The notes under the pieces: generated by a model
The model's database searches: none
What the model was told of the DNA's origin: nothing
Seen by the model: the letters and a program-made list of their open reading frames with translations, nothing else
DNA from: Tuctoria greenei
Taxonomy: Eukaryota; Streptophyta; Magnoliopsida; Poales; Poaceae
Reading direction: 5' to 3'
Assembly: GCA_036927565.1 (NCBI GenBank)
Contig: JAYESD010000010.1
Location: forward strand, 118,264,866-118,328,865
Length of the DNA: 64,000 bases
Shown: piece after piece, positions 52,986-64,000 of the stretch
Numbering within the stretch: the first letter of the stretch is position 1
How the letters are laid out: every line of letters begins with the position of its first letter
Program-made: the position numbers and the translations under genes

Positions 52986-55808
52986 TGTGACACCTAGTTC
53001 CGAATATGAACCAAGCGTAACGCATATGTGTGCCCAGGATGTTCATCACACATATACGGTTGCATCACAAACGATATACAGAATTTAACCACGTCTTAAC
53101 TAATAAATAAGTACTTTATTACAATAATGCAATAGTTCACAAATGATAAAACTCTAAATAATTGCAGCGGAAAATAAACTAAACAGCACGACTCCAATCC
53201 ACAGGCAATTGACGGCGGTACGCAACCTAGTACTCCACGTGATCCTCAGGGTACTCCCAATTGTCTCCAGTAGCTGTTGGGGGGGGGGATTGCAAGGGTG
53301 AGTACATGTCGTACTCAGCAAGTGTGGAAAGTATGACATGTGGCTTATTCAAATGACGAATGTAATAATGGCTAAGTGCTGAAAAGTACAGTAAAACATT
53401 TGAAAAGCATTATACTATGTCTATGTGAAACAATCCCATCATAACCAGCATATTAACAAAATATAAAGCATATCCAATTATTGCCAACATCACCATTATC
53501 CATGTCCAATTACCATAACTCAAATTCATATCTGTAACCATAATCCATAAACCATAACCATTACCAAATCATAACCATTACCAATCATAACCATTACCAA
53601 ACCATAACCATCCCAAATCCCAATTCCAACTCTAATCATGTAGGTCATCCAGGCGCTCATAACCGGGAGCACGGCTATCATGATAGTTTTAAACACTCTG
53701 CAGAGGTTGTACCACTTTACCCACATGTTTGTGATTTCGTCACCTTTCGATGACTAAGAAACCTCCATTATGCCATCTCACACTTCCGTAGGTGTGTGGC
53801 CAAGAGATCACAAAATAGACTTTCAAAAGGGACTACTAGTATGTACGGGCCCACTAAGGTTTCACCGGTAGGCTTGAATCTCTATTCTCCCACCCACGGG
53901 CCCCCTCGTGTGCCATGCGGATCCCAGGGCAGTCCTCCTCGACTCCCATTCCCCACGCCATCCAATGGTCCATACAATACTAGCAACGCTCCTAATTATT
54001 CAGCTACGCCGCACCCATACTTGGCCTTGTGGTGGCACTGTTGACCTGGCATATTCTCGCATGAACCGGTCCTTAGATCTAAACAAGCAAACCACCATAA
54101 CATCCAACCCATCCACATACCAGGCTTGCTTAGATCACCCATCGTATTGACCAATTCACATTAACCAGAATACCATTGATGTGTAATTAAATGTGAAGTG
54201 TTGTTTGCCATCCCAATTAATTAAGCGAAGCAAAAAGGTAAAAACCCTTCCCAACTCTCTACCATAATTTCCAGGTGACAAGGGTGGTCAAACAAAACTA
54301 GTAAACTTCCTACCATAGGATTCCCATCAATTTGACACAAGCATGCAAGTTCACAAACAAAACATTTAATAAAACAGGATCAATATGCTTCAAGGACACT
54401 TGCCTTGCTCCGGCGGATGGGGTTGCTCAAGCGCTTCGAAATCTTGATTCTGGAAATCCTCGTACACGATCTCTTGAGCACTTCCCTCTACTCGTGATCA
54501 TACATACAAGAAAACATATACAATCAACATGATGCACACAAAATAATCAACATGCAATGACATGTATGCATGCACAATTCAATAATTAATTAACTACGGT
54601 TGTTTATTAATTAGATGCGAGTAGTTCATACGTGTTCATATGGGTTTACGGGGGTTTTAGGGTGGATTAATGCTGCTGAAAATAAAATTATGGCACAACT
54701 ACGATCAAGTTACGCCTATTAGATTCAATATGATCGCTAAAATTTGCATCGGGAACATGGCCTACCGTAGATGCGATGGCTTCGATGATCGTGGGATGGG
54801 GACAATGCGTAGACGAAGTAGATGCGTCCTCCGGCGGCACGACGACGGTGGCGCGACGTCGGCGACGATCTCCGGCGAACGGTGGCGCCCTCCTCTTTTT
54901 CTTCCTCTTCTTCCCCTTCTTTTTCTCCTTTTTCTTCCCTGGGCGCAGCTCTCTGGACTCCCTTTTTTTCCTCTGTTCCAGCAGCTGCTTCTGGCGGCTG
55001 GGATTGTGGGGCTTCGGTCGTATATATAGGGGCGGCGGAAGAATCTTGGCGGATTCGTACCGGGGGCGGGACTCGATACGGCGTCAGGAAAATCGGGGGC
55101 GGGCGACTCGGTACAGGAGGCGGGGCGCGGCGGGACTCGGGGGCGGGCCCGACGCTGGAATCGGGAGCGGTTAGCGCGGGAGGGGGGGGGGGGGGGTCGC
55201 GGGAGGGCGATCCGAGCGGGAGCGCCGTACGCGGGAGCCGGACCGGGGCGGGAGCGTCGGGGCCAGCGGTGAGGGGCCCGCGCGCCCTCGGGCGTTGGGC
55301 GCGGAGCGGGGCCGGCGAGGGCGCTCGGTCGGCTGGGCCGCTGGCCTGGCCGCCGGGTTGCCCCTTTTTTTCTTTTTTTTTTTTTCTTTTTTTTTCTTCT
55401 TCTTTTTTTTTTATTTGGTATTATTATTATTTTATAATTTATATTTATTTATTTTACCCTTTTTTATACTTTTTTATTATATAACTTATTATATATATAT
55501 ATTATATATATATATATTATACATGTTATATATTTATTATTCATTATTATTATAATGTATATTATTATTATTTTATTTATTTTCATATATTGTTATATAT
55601 ATTATTTATATACATTTATATATATTTTATTATTATTATTTTTATACTTATTCCCTATTACAAGTTTTAGGCTATAATTATTATTTTCTTTTTCTTCTTT
55701 TGCTACACATATTTGTATATGCATGTTTTATTATTTTTCTTTTATTCTACTAGTGTTTAATGCATGATCTTGTATGCAATGTATGATGCGAAAATTTAGG
55801 GTGTTACA
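52986..55808 (-). repeat. 3' LTR of minus-strand Tekay element
   Basis: Plus-strand reading TGTGACACC...GTGTTACA, 2823 bp. It contains a GC-rich block (54820-55360) with a G run at about 55183-55197, a T-rich stretch (55360-55415) and TA-rich microsatellites (55415-55660). On the minus strand this order is U3 (AT-rich, then GC-rich), then R/U5. Confidence 0.9.
55018..55029 (-). promoter_or_regulatory. TATA box in 3' LTR (minus strand)
   Basis: Plus-strand CGTATATATAGG reads CCTATATATACG on the minus strand, downstream of the GC-rich block. It is conserved at 62659-62669 in the 5' LTR. Confidence 0.6.
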
Positions 55809-57394
55809 AACCTACCCCCCTTAAAGTGAATCTCGCCCTCGAGATTCGATAGCGTGGAGAAAAGGTGAGAGAATTCTGCCTTCAGGTCTTCTTCACGTTC
55901 CCATGTAGCTTCGGCTTCCGTATGGTGTTTCCATTGCACTTTGCACCAACGAATCCTCTTATTTCTCGTGACCCTTTCCTTTATGTCCAAAATTTTGATA
56001 GGTTGCTCGACATAGGACAAATCCTCCTGAAGTTCTAACTCGTCCATCGGCACTTGTTCTTCCGGTACCCTGAGACACTTCTTGAGTTGAGAGACGTGAA
56101 ATACGTCGTGTACATCGGAGAGATACGTCGGCAGCTCAAGTCGATAAGCTACCTCTCCTCGCTTGTCCAGAATCTTAAATGGTCCGATGTAACGTGGTGC
56201 CAGTTTTCCTTTGACGTTAAACCGTCACTGACCTCTGATAGGTGACACTTTGAGGTATACAAAATCTCCAACTTCAAAAGTCAGACTCCTTCGCCTATTA
56301 TCAGCATAACCTTTCTGTCGAGACTGGGCAGCCTTTAAGTTTTCCCGTATTATTTGGACTTGCCTTTCAGCTTCTTGTAACAAGTCGGGACCAAACACTT
56401 GATTCTCTCCGGTTTCATTCCAAAACAAGGGAGTCCTACATTTCCTTCCGTATAATGCTTCATAGGGTGACATTTTCAAACTTGCTTGGTAACTATTGTT
56501 GTACGAGAATTCAGCATACGACAAACTTTTATCCCAACTTTTCCTATGCTTTAAAGCACATGCTCTCAACATGTCTTCCAAAATTTGGTTGGTCCTCTCG
56601 GTTTGTCCATCTGTTTGAGGGTGATACGCCGAACTGAAGTTCAACCTTGTTCCCATTGCTTCATGCAATTTCTGCCAAAATATGGAGGTAAACTGAGAAC
56701 CTCTATCCGAGACTATCTTCTTCGGTACTCCGTGTCGGCACACAATATGTTCCATATACAATTCTGCTAGCTTCGCGGTGGTATATGTGGTCTTGACAGG
56801 GATGAAATGAGCTGATTTTGTCAATCGATCCACAATAACCCATATTGAATCATAGCCAGATTGAGTTCGTGGTAATCCAACTATAAAGTCCATACCAATC
56901 TCTTCTCACTTCCACTCCGGGATTTTCAATGGTTGTAACAATCCGGCTGGCTTTTGATGTTCAGCTTTAACTCGTTGGCACACATCACAAAGCGCAACAT
57001 ATTCGGCTATGTCCTTTTTCATGCTGGCCCACCAATAGCATGTCTTTAAGTCCTTGTACATCTTCGTACAGCCAGGATGAATTGAGTAAGGCGAGTCATG
57101 TGCCTCCTTCAATATTGTTTCCCGAATATGCCTAATATTGGGTACCACAATCCTCTTTCCAAGCCATAAGGTACCCTGTTCGTCCTCATCAAATCTGAAT
57201 TCTTTTCCTTCTTGGGTCCTTTCCTTGATTTCCTGTATTTCCTTGTCCTTTGTCTGTCCTTCCCGTATTTCCTGCTCTAATGATGGGTTGACTTCCATCG
57301 TTCCCATCTCATTTATGAATCCAAGGTTCAACCGTTCGAACTCCTTACATAACTCGGATGGCAGCTCTCGAACTATGAGTTGATGACTTACTCC
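55796..57394 (-). pseudogene. pol: Integrase and chromodomain of minus-strand Tekay element (two stops)
   Basis: One continuous frame interrupted by TGA at 56906-56908 (W-to-stop in WK-EEIGMDF) and TGA at 56225-56227. The zinc head has HPGCTKMYKDLKTCYWWASM and CDVCQRVKAEH (H-H-C-C). The core carries MDFIVGLP, VSDRGSQFTS and DGQTERTNQ (D-D-E). The chromodomain at the end reads EQPIKILDIKERVTRNKRIR, WCKVQWKHHTEAEATWERE. This domain is thought to guide insertion to heterochromatin. The frame ends at 55796, a few codons inside the LTR, having read through the polypurine tract. Confidence 0.95.
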
Positions 57395-58700
57395 TTTTCG
57401 GCTCAAAGCATCGGCCACTACATTGGCCTTCCCTGGGTGATAGTTGATTCCCACATCATAATCCTTGATGAGCTCCAACCATCGGCGTTGCCTCAGATTC
57501 AGATCCGTTTGCGTAAATATGTACTTGATACTCTTGTGATCCGTATAAATCTCACATCAGTGACCAAAAACATAGTGTCTCCATATCTTCAAGGCGTGTA
57601 CCACGGCTGCGAGTTCAAGGTCGTGTGTAGGATAATTCAACTCATGTTTCTTTAGTTGCCTCGATGCATAAGCTACCACTTGGCCTTCTTGCATCAGCAC
57701 ACATCCTAATCCTTGTCTTGATGCATCACAATATATATCAAAACTCTTGCTCACGTCCGGTAATACTAACACCGGCGCGGTTGTCAACCTTTTCTTTAAC
57801 TCCTCAAAGCTATCCTGACAAGCTTGAGTCCATCGGAATGCCTTCCCTTTCATGAGTAATTCGGTCATAGGCTTGGCTATCTTGGAAAAATCCTTTATGA
57901 ATCGGCGGTAATATCTAGCCATTCCAAGGAAACTCCGAATTTCCTTAACATTTTGTGGCGGTTCCCACTTAAGCACATCTCTCACTTTCCCTGGGTCAAC
58001 TGATACTCCTCCTCCGGAAATAATATGGCCTAAGAAAGAAACTTCCCATAACCAAAATTGACATTTGCTGAACTTGGCATACAATTGATGCTCCCTCAAT
58101 TTCTGCAGCGTAAGCCTCAAGTGTTCCTCATGTTCCTTCTCATCCTTCGAGTAGATCATAATATCATCGATGAACACTACAACGAACTTATCCAGATATT
58201 CCATGAAGACCTTATTCATGAGATACATAAAGTACGCAGGCGCGTTCATCAATCCAAATGACATGACGGTGTACTCATAAGATCCATATCGTGTTCGAAA
58301 TGCTGTCTTGGGTATATTCGATGGTCTAATCTTCATTTGGAAGTATCCTGACCGCAAGTCGATCTTGGAGAAGATACAGGCACCCTTCATTTGGTCGAAC
58401 AAATCCTCTATACGGGGCAGTGAGTACTTGTTCTTAATTGTCACTTCGTTGAGAGACCTATAGTCCACACACATCCTCTGGGTTCCATCCTTCTTATCTA
58501 CGAAGAGCACTGGGGCTCCCCACGGGGATGAACTTGGGCGTATAAAACCCTTCTCTAGCTACTCTTGAATTTGCTTCTTGAGCTCTGCTAATTCCTTAGG
58601 AGGCATCCTATACGGCCTCTTAGCTATAGGTGCAGTTCCGGGTATCAACTCAATGGCGAATTCTATGTCACGATCAGGTGGCATACCTGGCAACTCATCT
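57395..58700 (-). pseudogene. pol: Reverse transcriptase and RNase H of minus-strand Tekay element (two stops)
   Basis: Same frame as its neighbours. RT motifs: GFIRPSSSPWGAPVLFVDKK, KIDLRSGYFQMKIRP, FGLMNAPAYFM, and the catalytic VVFIDDIMIYS near 58161-58178 (FIDD instead of the common YxDD). RNase H: FDIYCDASRQGLGCVLMQEG, YASRQLKKHELNYPTHDLE, LKIWRHYVFG, EIYTDHKS and ADALSRKG. Stops are TAG at 58559-58561 and TGA at 57557-57559. Everything else is open. Confidence 0.95.
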
Positions 58701-60369
58701 GGAAACACATCCGGGTACTCGCGAACGATCGGGATGCTTTCCAATGTCACTTCTTCCACGTGATTCAGCATCGCTTTCCCTCTTGCAGGTTGGGGTGCCT
58801 CAACTTTGATGCGTGTACCATGTTCACTTGTCAACTGCACAATCCTCTCGGCACATTGAATGACTCCATTATACTTGCTCAACCAGTCCATTCCAAGTAT
58901 TATGTCTATTCCTTGGGAGTCCAATACTATGAGGTTTGCAAGAAAGTCTACCCCTCTTATTTTAATGCTTACTTTCGGACATACTATATTTGTCCTCATC
59001 TCTCCGCCAGGAGAACTTACTAGCATAGTTTGCTTCATATGAGATATAGGCAAATTGTATTTGGCAACATACTTTGACGAGATGAATGAATGAGATGCTC
59101 CCGAATCAAATAAAACAATCACGGGGTTGGAGTTGGCGAGAAACATACCAATCACGAAGTCATCAGCTTGCTGGGCTTCCTCAGTAGAGACATGATTCAC
59201 ATTGCCACGAGCAAAATTTTGCTGTCCACGGTTGCCTTGTGGTGCTCCTCCATTTGGTCGCGGGTTATTTGGCCTTGGTGCATTGTTCATAGGTCCATGG
59301 TTTCTCTTGGGGCATTGACTTGCAAAGTGTCCGGGTTCTCCACACACATAGCATGTCTTACCACCCGTAGCATTAGGGAAGTTTGGGCGTAACTGGTTTT
59401 GAGCATTTGCCGCCATGTTAGGACGCGGCGCAGGTGGCACATGATAGCGAGGCGCTTGCATGGCGGGGCGTTGCTGCGGTGGCTGATTTGGGCGGGGCGG
59501 ATAAGTAGCACGGTATGCAAGAGCAGATGGGTTGTAGTGTGGTGCAGTAGGTGGTGCATAGCGGGGGCGAACATTGCTTCCTTGTTGCGGTCCATGATGT
59601 GACATCTTCCTCTTTTTGTCCTGCTCCATCTCACGAATCTTGTTCTCAACCACAATAGCCTTGTCAACTAGCTTTTGGAAGTTTGGATAATCAGTATTGA
59701 GTAAATGGACTTGAATTTCATTGTTGAGACCCCTCATAAACAAATACTGCTTCCTACTATCAGTTTTGATGTCTTCTGGAGCATATCTTGATAATTGAGT
59801 GAATTTGTTGAGATACTCACTCACGCTCATCCTTCCTTGCCTGAGATTTTCAAAGTCTTGTCTTCTCAGTATCATAACTCCTTCAGGTACATAGTGGGAA
59901 CGGAACCTCTGCTTAAACTCAGCCCCCTGATTGTCTCCTGATTATCATGAGCGTCGCAAAGAGCTTCCCACCAGTCAGCGGCTGCTCCAACTAGTTGATG
60001 TGATGCGAAGAGAACCTTCTCCCTGTCAGTGCACTGGACAATAGCAAGTTTCTTCTCAACAGACTTCAGCCAATCATCAGCTTCCATTGGGTCTGTGGCT
60101 TGTGCAAAGGTAGGCGGTCTGGTCCTCATGAACTCTCCCAAACGGTTGTGGTGTGGCGGGGGTGGTGGCGGGGGCGGTATATGAGGCTGATTGTTGTTGC
60201 CAGCTTGCAGCTGTCCCATGGTCTGTATCATGGTCTGCATGAGCTGGTTCTGCATAGCTAACAGTTGTTCGATATTGATAGCTCCATGAGCATGTCCCTG
60301 GTTGTTCTGAGGTACTTCATTGCGCTCCTCCTCATCATTGACATCCCTCTGATTGCGAGTCCTCACCAT
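58701..60369 (-). pseudogene. gag: Gag and protease of minus-strand Tekay element (one frameshift)
   Basis: Gag starts at ATG 60369 (MVRTRNQRDVNDEEE). The capsid domain has WLKSVEKKLAIVQCTDREKV and VGAAADWWEAL. A frameshift near 59925 (a CCCCC stretch) moves it into the pol frame from 59875 (MILRRQDFENLRQG, EYLNKFTQLSRYAPEDI). A proline-rich stretch and one CCHC knuckle CYVCGEPGHFASQC (59313-59354) follow. The protease has VLFDSGASHSFISS and LGMDWLSKYNGVIQC. Fusing gag and pol in one frame is typical of Tekay/Del chromoviruses. The single lesion makes this the best preserved Ty3 gag here. Confidence 0.95.
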
Positions 60370-60624
60370 CTGAAGGAGAGAAATAGGTAAGAATTTGAAA
60401 ACGTCCCCAACTATATGCATCAAGGGATATGAAACTAAACAGCTAGCTACACTTAGCCTAGGTGGACATGGAAATGCTAAGGCATCCCAAAATCCTCTAT
60501 TAAGCACACAAGCAACCAATATATATAGCAAACGGCACACCAAGCAAAAACATATCGATCCCTGAGTGCTCCTATGTGCTCTAAAGTGTTCATTCTATCT
60601 AGGCTTGCGTCCTACGGTCAACGC
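60370..60624 (-). other. 5' leader of minus-strand Tekay element
   Basis: About 255 bases between primer site and gag start without a coding domain. A stretch open in the gag frame is upstream of ATG 60369 and is taken as leader. Confidence 0.6.
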
Positions 60625-60637
60625 GGCTTTGATACCA
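60625..60637 (-). other. Primer-binding site, initiator tRNA-Met type
   Basis: Minus strand TGGTATCAAAGCC lies 3 bases inside the 5' LTR. One base differs from TGGTATCAGAGCC at 50581. Confidence 0.85.
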
Positions 60638-60640
60638 ATT

Positions 60641-63418
60641 AGTGACACCCGGTTCCGAATATGAACCAAGCGTAACGCATATGTGTGCCCAGGATGTTCA
60701 TCACACATATACGGTTACATCACAAATGATATACAGAATTTAACCACGTCTTAACTATTAAATAAGTACTTTATTACAATAATGCAATAGTTCACGAATG
60801 ATAAAACTCTAAATAATTGCAGCGGAAAATAAACTAAACAGCACGACTCCAATCCACAGGCAATTGACGGCGGTACGCAACCTAGTACTCCACGTGATCC
60901 TCAGGGTACTCCCAATTGTCTCCAGTAGCTGTTGGGGGGGATTGCAAGGGTGAGTACATGTCGTACTCAGCAAGTGTGGAAAGTATGACATGTGGCTTAT
61001 TCAAATGACGAATGTAATAATGGCTAAGTGCTAAAAAGTACAGTAAAACATTTGAAAAGCATTATACTATGTCTATGTGAAACAATCCCATCATAACCAG
61101 CATATTAACAAAATATAAACCATATCCAATTATTGCCAACATCACCATTATCCATGTCCAATTACCATAACTCAAATTCATATCTGTAACCATAATCCAT
61201 AAACCATAACCATTACCAAATCATAACCATTACCAATCATAACCATTACCAGACCATAACCATCCCAAATCCCAATTCCAACTCTAATCATGTAGGTCAT
61301 CCAGGCGCTCATAACCGGGAGCACGGCTATCATGATAGTTTTAAACAATCTGCAGAGGTTGTACCACTTTACCCACATGTTTGTGATTTCGTCACCTTTC
61401 GACGACTAAGAAACCTCCATTATGCCATCTCACACTTCCGTAGGTGTGTGGCCAAGAGATCACAAAATAGCCTTTCAAAAGGGACTACTAGTATGTACGG
61501 GCCCACTAAGGTTTCACCGGCAGGCTTGAATCTCTATTCTCCCACCCACGGGCCCCCTCGTGTGCCATGCGGATCCCAGGGCAGTCCTCCTCGACTCCCA
61601 TTCCCCGCGCCATCCAATGGTCCATACAATACTAGCAGCGCTCCTAATTATTCAGCTACGCCGCACCCATACTTGGCCTTGTGGTGGCACTGTTGACCTG
61701 GCATATTCTCGCATGAACCGGTCCTTAGATCTAAAGCAAGCAAACCACCATAACATACAACCCATCCACATACCAGGCTTGCTTAGATCACCCATCGTAT
61801 TGACCAGTTCACATTAACCAGAATACCATTGATGTGTAATTAAATGTGTAGTGTTGTTTGCCATCCCAATTAATTAAGCGAAGCAAAAAGGTAAAAACCC
61901 TTCCCAACTCTCTACCATAATTTCCAGGTGACAAGGGTGGTCAAACAAAACTAGTAAACTTCCTACCATAGGATTCCCATCAATTTGACACAAGCATGCA
62001 AGTTCGCAAACAAAACATTTAATAAAACAGGATCAATATGCTTCAAGGACACTTGCCTTGCTCCGGCGGATGGGGTTGCTCAAGCGCTTCGAAATCTTGA
62101 TTCTGGAAATCCTCGTACACGATCTCTTGAGCACTTCCCTCTACTCGTGATCATACATACAAGAAAACATATACAATCAACATGATGCACACAAAATAAT
62201 CAACATGCAATGACATGTATGCATGCACAATTCAATAATTAATTAACTACGGTTGTTTATTAATTAGATGCGAGTAGTTCATACATGTTCATATGGGTTT
62301 ACGGGGGTTTTAGGGTGGATTAATGCTGCTGAAAATAAAATTATGGCACAACTACGATCAAGTTACGCCTATTAGATTCAATATGATCGCTAAAATTCGC
62401 ATCGGGAACATGGCCTACCGTAGATGCGATGGCTTCGATGATCGCGGGATGGGGACAATGCGTAGACGAAGTAGATGCGTCCGACGGCGGCGCGATGTCG
62501 GCGACGATCTCCGGCGAACGGTGGCGCCCTCCTCTTTTTCTTCCTCTTCTTCCCCTTCTTTTTCTCCTTTTTCTTCCCTGGGCGCAGCTCTCTGGACTCC
62601 CTTTTTTTCCTCTGTTCCGGCGGCTGCTTCTGACGGCTGGGATCGTGGGGCTTCGGTCGTATATATAGGGGCGGCGGAAGAATCGGGGCGGAGTCGTACC
62701 GGGGGCGGGACTCGATACGGCGTCAGGAAAATCGGGGGCGGGCGACTCGGTACGTCGACGGGACTCGGGGGCGGGCCCGGCGCTGGAATCGGGAGCGGTT
62801 AGCGCGGGGGGGGGGGGGGGGGGGGTCGCGGGAGGGCGAGCCGAGCGGGAGCCGGACCGGGGCGGGAGCTTCGGGGCCAGCGGGGAGGGGCGCGCGCGCC
62901 CTCGGGCGTTGGGCGCGGAGCGGGGCCGGCGCGGGCGCTCGGTCGGCTGGGCCGCTGGCCTGGCCGCCGGGTTGCCCCTTGTTTTTTTCTTTTTTTTTTT
63001 CTTTTTTTTTCTTCTTCTTTTTTTTATTTAGTATTATTATTATTTTATAATTTATATTTATTTATTTTACCCTTTTTTATACTTTTTTTATTATATAACT
63101 TATTATATATATATTATATATATTATTCATGTTATATATTTATTATTCATTATTATTATAATGTATATTATTAATATTAATATTTTATTTATTTTCATAT
63201 ATTGTTATATATATTATTTATATACATTTATATATATTTTATTATTATTATTTTTATACTTATTCCCTATTACATGTTTTAGGCTATAATTATTATTTTC
63301 TTTTTCTTCTTTTGCTACACATATTTGTATATGCATGTTTTATTATTTTTCTTTTATTCTACTAGTGTTTAATGCATGATCATGTATGCAATGTGATGCG
63401 AAAATTTAGGGTGTTACA
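60641..63418 (-). repeat. 5' LTR of minus-strand Tekay element
   Basis: Minus-strand reading TGTAACACCC...GTGTCACT, 2778 bp. The last base has changed (CT for CA). It includes a G run of about 18 (62807-62825) and TA-rich microsatellites (63000-63260). It lacks part of the GC-rich segment present at 55110-55230 in the other copy. Confidence 0.9.
62659..62669 (-). promoter_or_regulatory. TATA box of the 5' LTR (minus strand)
   Basis: Minus-strand CCTATATATACG, followed by GC-poor R-region sequence. It is the promoter position of the functional 5' LTR. Confidence 0.6.
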
Positions 63419-63423
63419 CTACT
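63419..63423. repeat. Target-site duplication, right (CTACT)
   Basis: Partner of 52981-52985. Confidence 0.95.
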
Positions 63424-64000
63424 TTATGTACCTCATGAATAAGGTCTTCATGGAGTACTTGGATAAGTTTGTTGTGGTATTCATTGATGACATTATGATC
63501 TACTTGAAGGATGAGAAGGAGCATGAGGAACACTTGAGGCTTATGTTGTAGAAATTGAGGGAGCATCAGTTGTACACCAAATTCAGCAAGTGCCAGTTTT
63601 GGTTGAAAGAGATGTCGTTTTTGGGTCATATCATCTTGGGAGAAGGAGTATCAGTTGACCCATGAAAAGTGAGGGACGTGTTAAAATGGGAGCTACCGCA
63701 AAATGTAAAGGAAATAAGGAGTTCTCTTGGAATAGCCGGATATTACCGTTGATTCATCAAGGACTTTTCTAAGATAGCCAAGCAAATGACGGAGTTGCTA
63801 ATGAAAGGGAAAGCATTTCACTGGACTCAAGCTTATCAAGAGAGTTTTGAGGAGTTGAAGAAAATGTTAACAACAGCCTAAGTTTTGGTTTTGCCGGATG
63901 TGAGCAAGAGCTTCGACATTTATTGTGATGCATTGAGACAAGGACTTGGATGCGTGCTCATGCAAGAAGGTCAAGTGGTTGCATATGCATCGATACAATT
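63424..64000 (+). pseudogene. pol: Reverse transcriptase to RNase H of plus-strand Tekay element, second part (runs off window)
   Basis: FMYLMNKVFMEYLDKFVVVF and IDDIMIY continue the RT broken at 52985. Stops occur near 63549, 63662, 63752 and 63880 (the last inside TTA-VLVLPDVSKSF). RNase H begins with FDIYCDALRQGLGCVLMQEG (A for the usual S next to D) and is cut by the window end. The integrase and 3' LTR must lie beyond 64,000. Confidence 0.9.

Larger units (their letters stand above)
52986..63418 (-). mobile_element. Minus-strand Tekay/Del chromovirus, near-complete (10.4 kb)
   Basis: Two LTRs (52986-55808 and 60641-63418) enclose, on the minus strand, primer site, gag, protease, RT, RNase H, integrase and chromodomain. 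A perfect CTACT duplication flanks it. The LTRs are very similar, roughly 1-2% different by eye apart from a gap of about 40 bases and G-run length, so it is the youngest-looking insertion here. Confidence 0.95.

Noticed and set aside
54776..55484. Frames of 119-220 codons in all plus phases
   Set aside because: They lie in the GC-rich part of the minus element's LTR and on the wrong strand. They end in poly-T encoded phenylalanine runs.

Overview
The window reads as heterochromatin-like DNA from a grass (Poaceae). I see no single-copy host gene, rRNA, tRNA or CRISPR array. Nearly all of it can be assigned to transposable elements, mostly LTR retrotransposons nested inside one another, plus one CACTA DNA transposon fragment, one MITE and one LINE ORF1 fragment. 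The grass assignment is an inference from the element families: a Sirevirus (Ty1/copia) with CGGA..TCCG palindromes in its LTRs, Tekay/Del and CRM-like Ty3 chromoviruses, and Athila/Tat-type Ty3 elements primed by tRNA-Asp.

Layout. (1) 1-19.7 kb: an Athila-like element ('A'). Its 5' LTR (1-1793, left end outside the window) carries a MITE at 1254-1618. After a tRNA-Asp-type PBS (1802-1819) and a decayed internal region comes a 79-bp x 6 tandem array (4766-5237). A truncated CACTA element with a TnpA/Ptta-type gene (5254 to about 9190) and a stray chromovirus LTR fragment (9302-9690) are embedded in it. The 3' LTR of A (9748-10601 plus 18070-18737) is split by a complete but broken CRM-like Ty3 element (10602-18069). 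An inverted fragment of the A-family LTR abuts it (18738-19695). (2) 19.7-23.3 kb: fragments of a LINE ORF1, a Tat-type pol (RNase H to integrase), and the 3' end of a minus-strand Tekay-like element. (3) 23.3-35.5 kb plus 47,703-47,739: a plus-strand Tat-like element with its LTR (23294-24501), PBS and gag-protease. It also has an extra gene on the antisense strand before the 3' LTR. That gene is split by an A-family complex (27134-33593) made of two half-elements in opposite orientation. (4) 35,534-47,702: a complete Sirevirus of about 12.2 kb with a perfect 5-bp target duplication (CCCGG), gag, pol, a third 'envelope-position' gene, and two LTRs of about 1.43 kb. (5) 47,740 to the end: a plus-strand Tekay/Del element. 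Its reverse transcriptase is interrupted at 52,985 by a minus-strand relative (52,986-63,418, perfect CTACT target duplication). The host reading frame resumes at 63,424 and runs off the window.

Functionally these are gag, protease, reverse transcriptase, RNase H and integrase modules. Most are broken by stops and frameshifts. The most intact are the Sirevirus gag and the minus-strand Tekay pol, whose only pol defects are four stops that each look like a C-to-T transition. The features most worth following are short repeated regulatory-looking arrays inside LTRs (a 55-57-bp array with a G-box-like core, and two arrays of CGGA..TCCG near-palindromes in unrelated superfamilies), the 79-bp stem-loop array, the antisense gene, and a pol frame that reads into its own LTR. 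I found no convincing evidence of a wholly new biological system. All coordinates of LTR boundaries without a target duplication are estimates from termini and pairwise comparison by eye.
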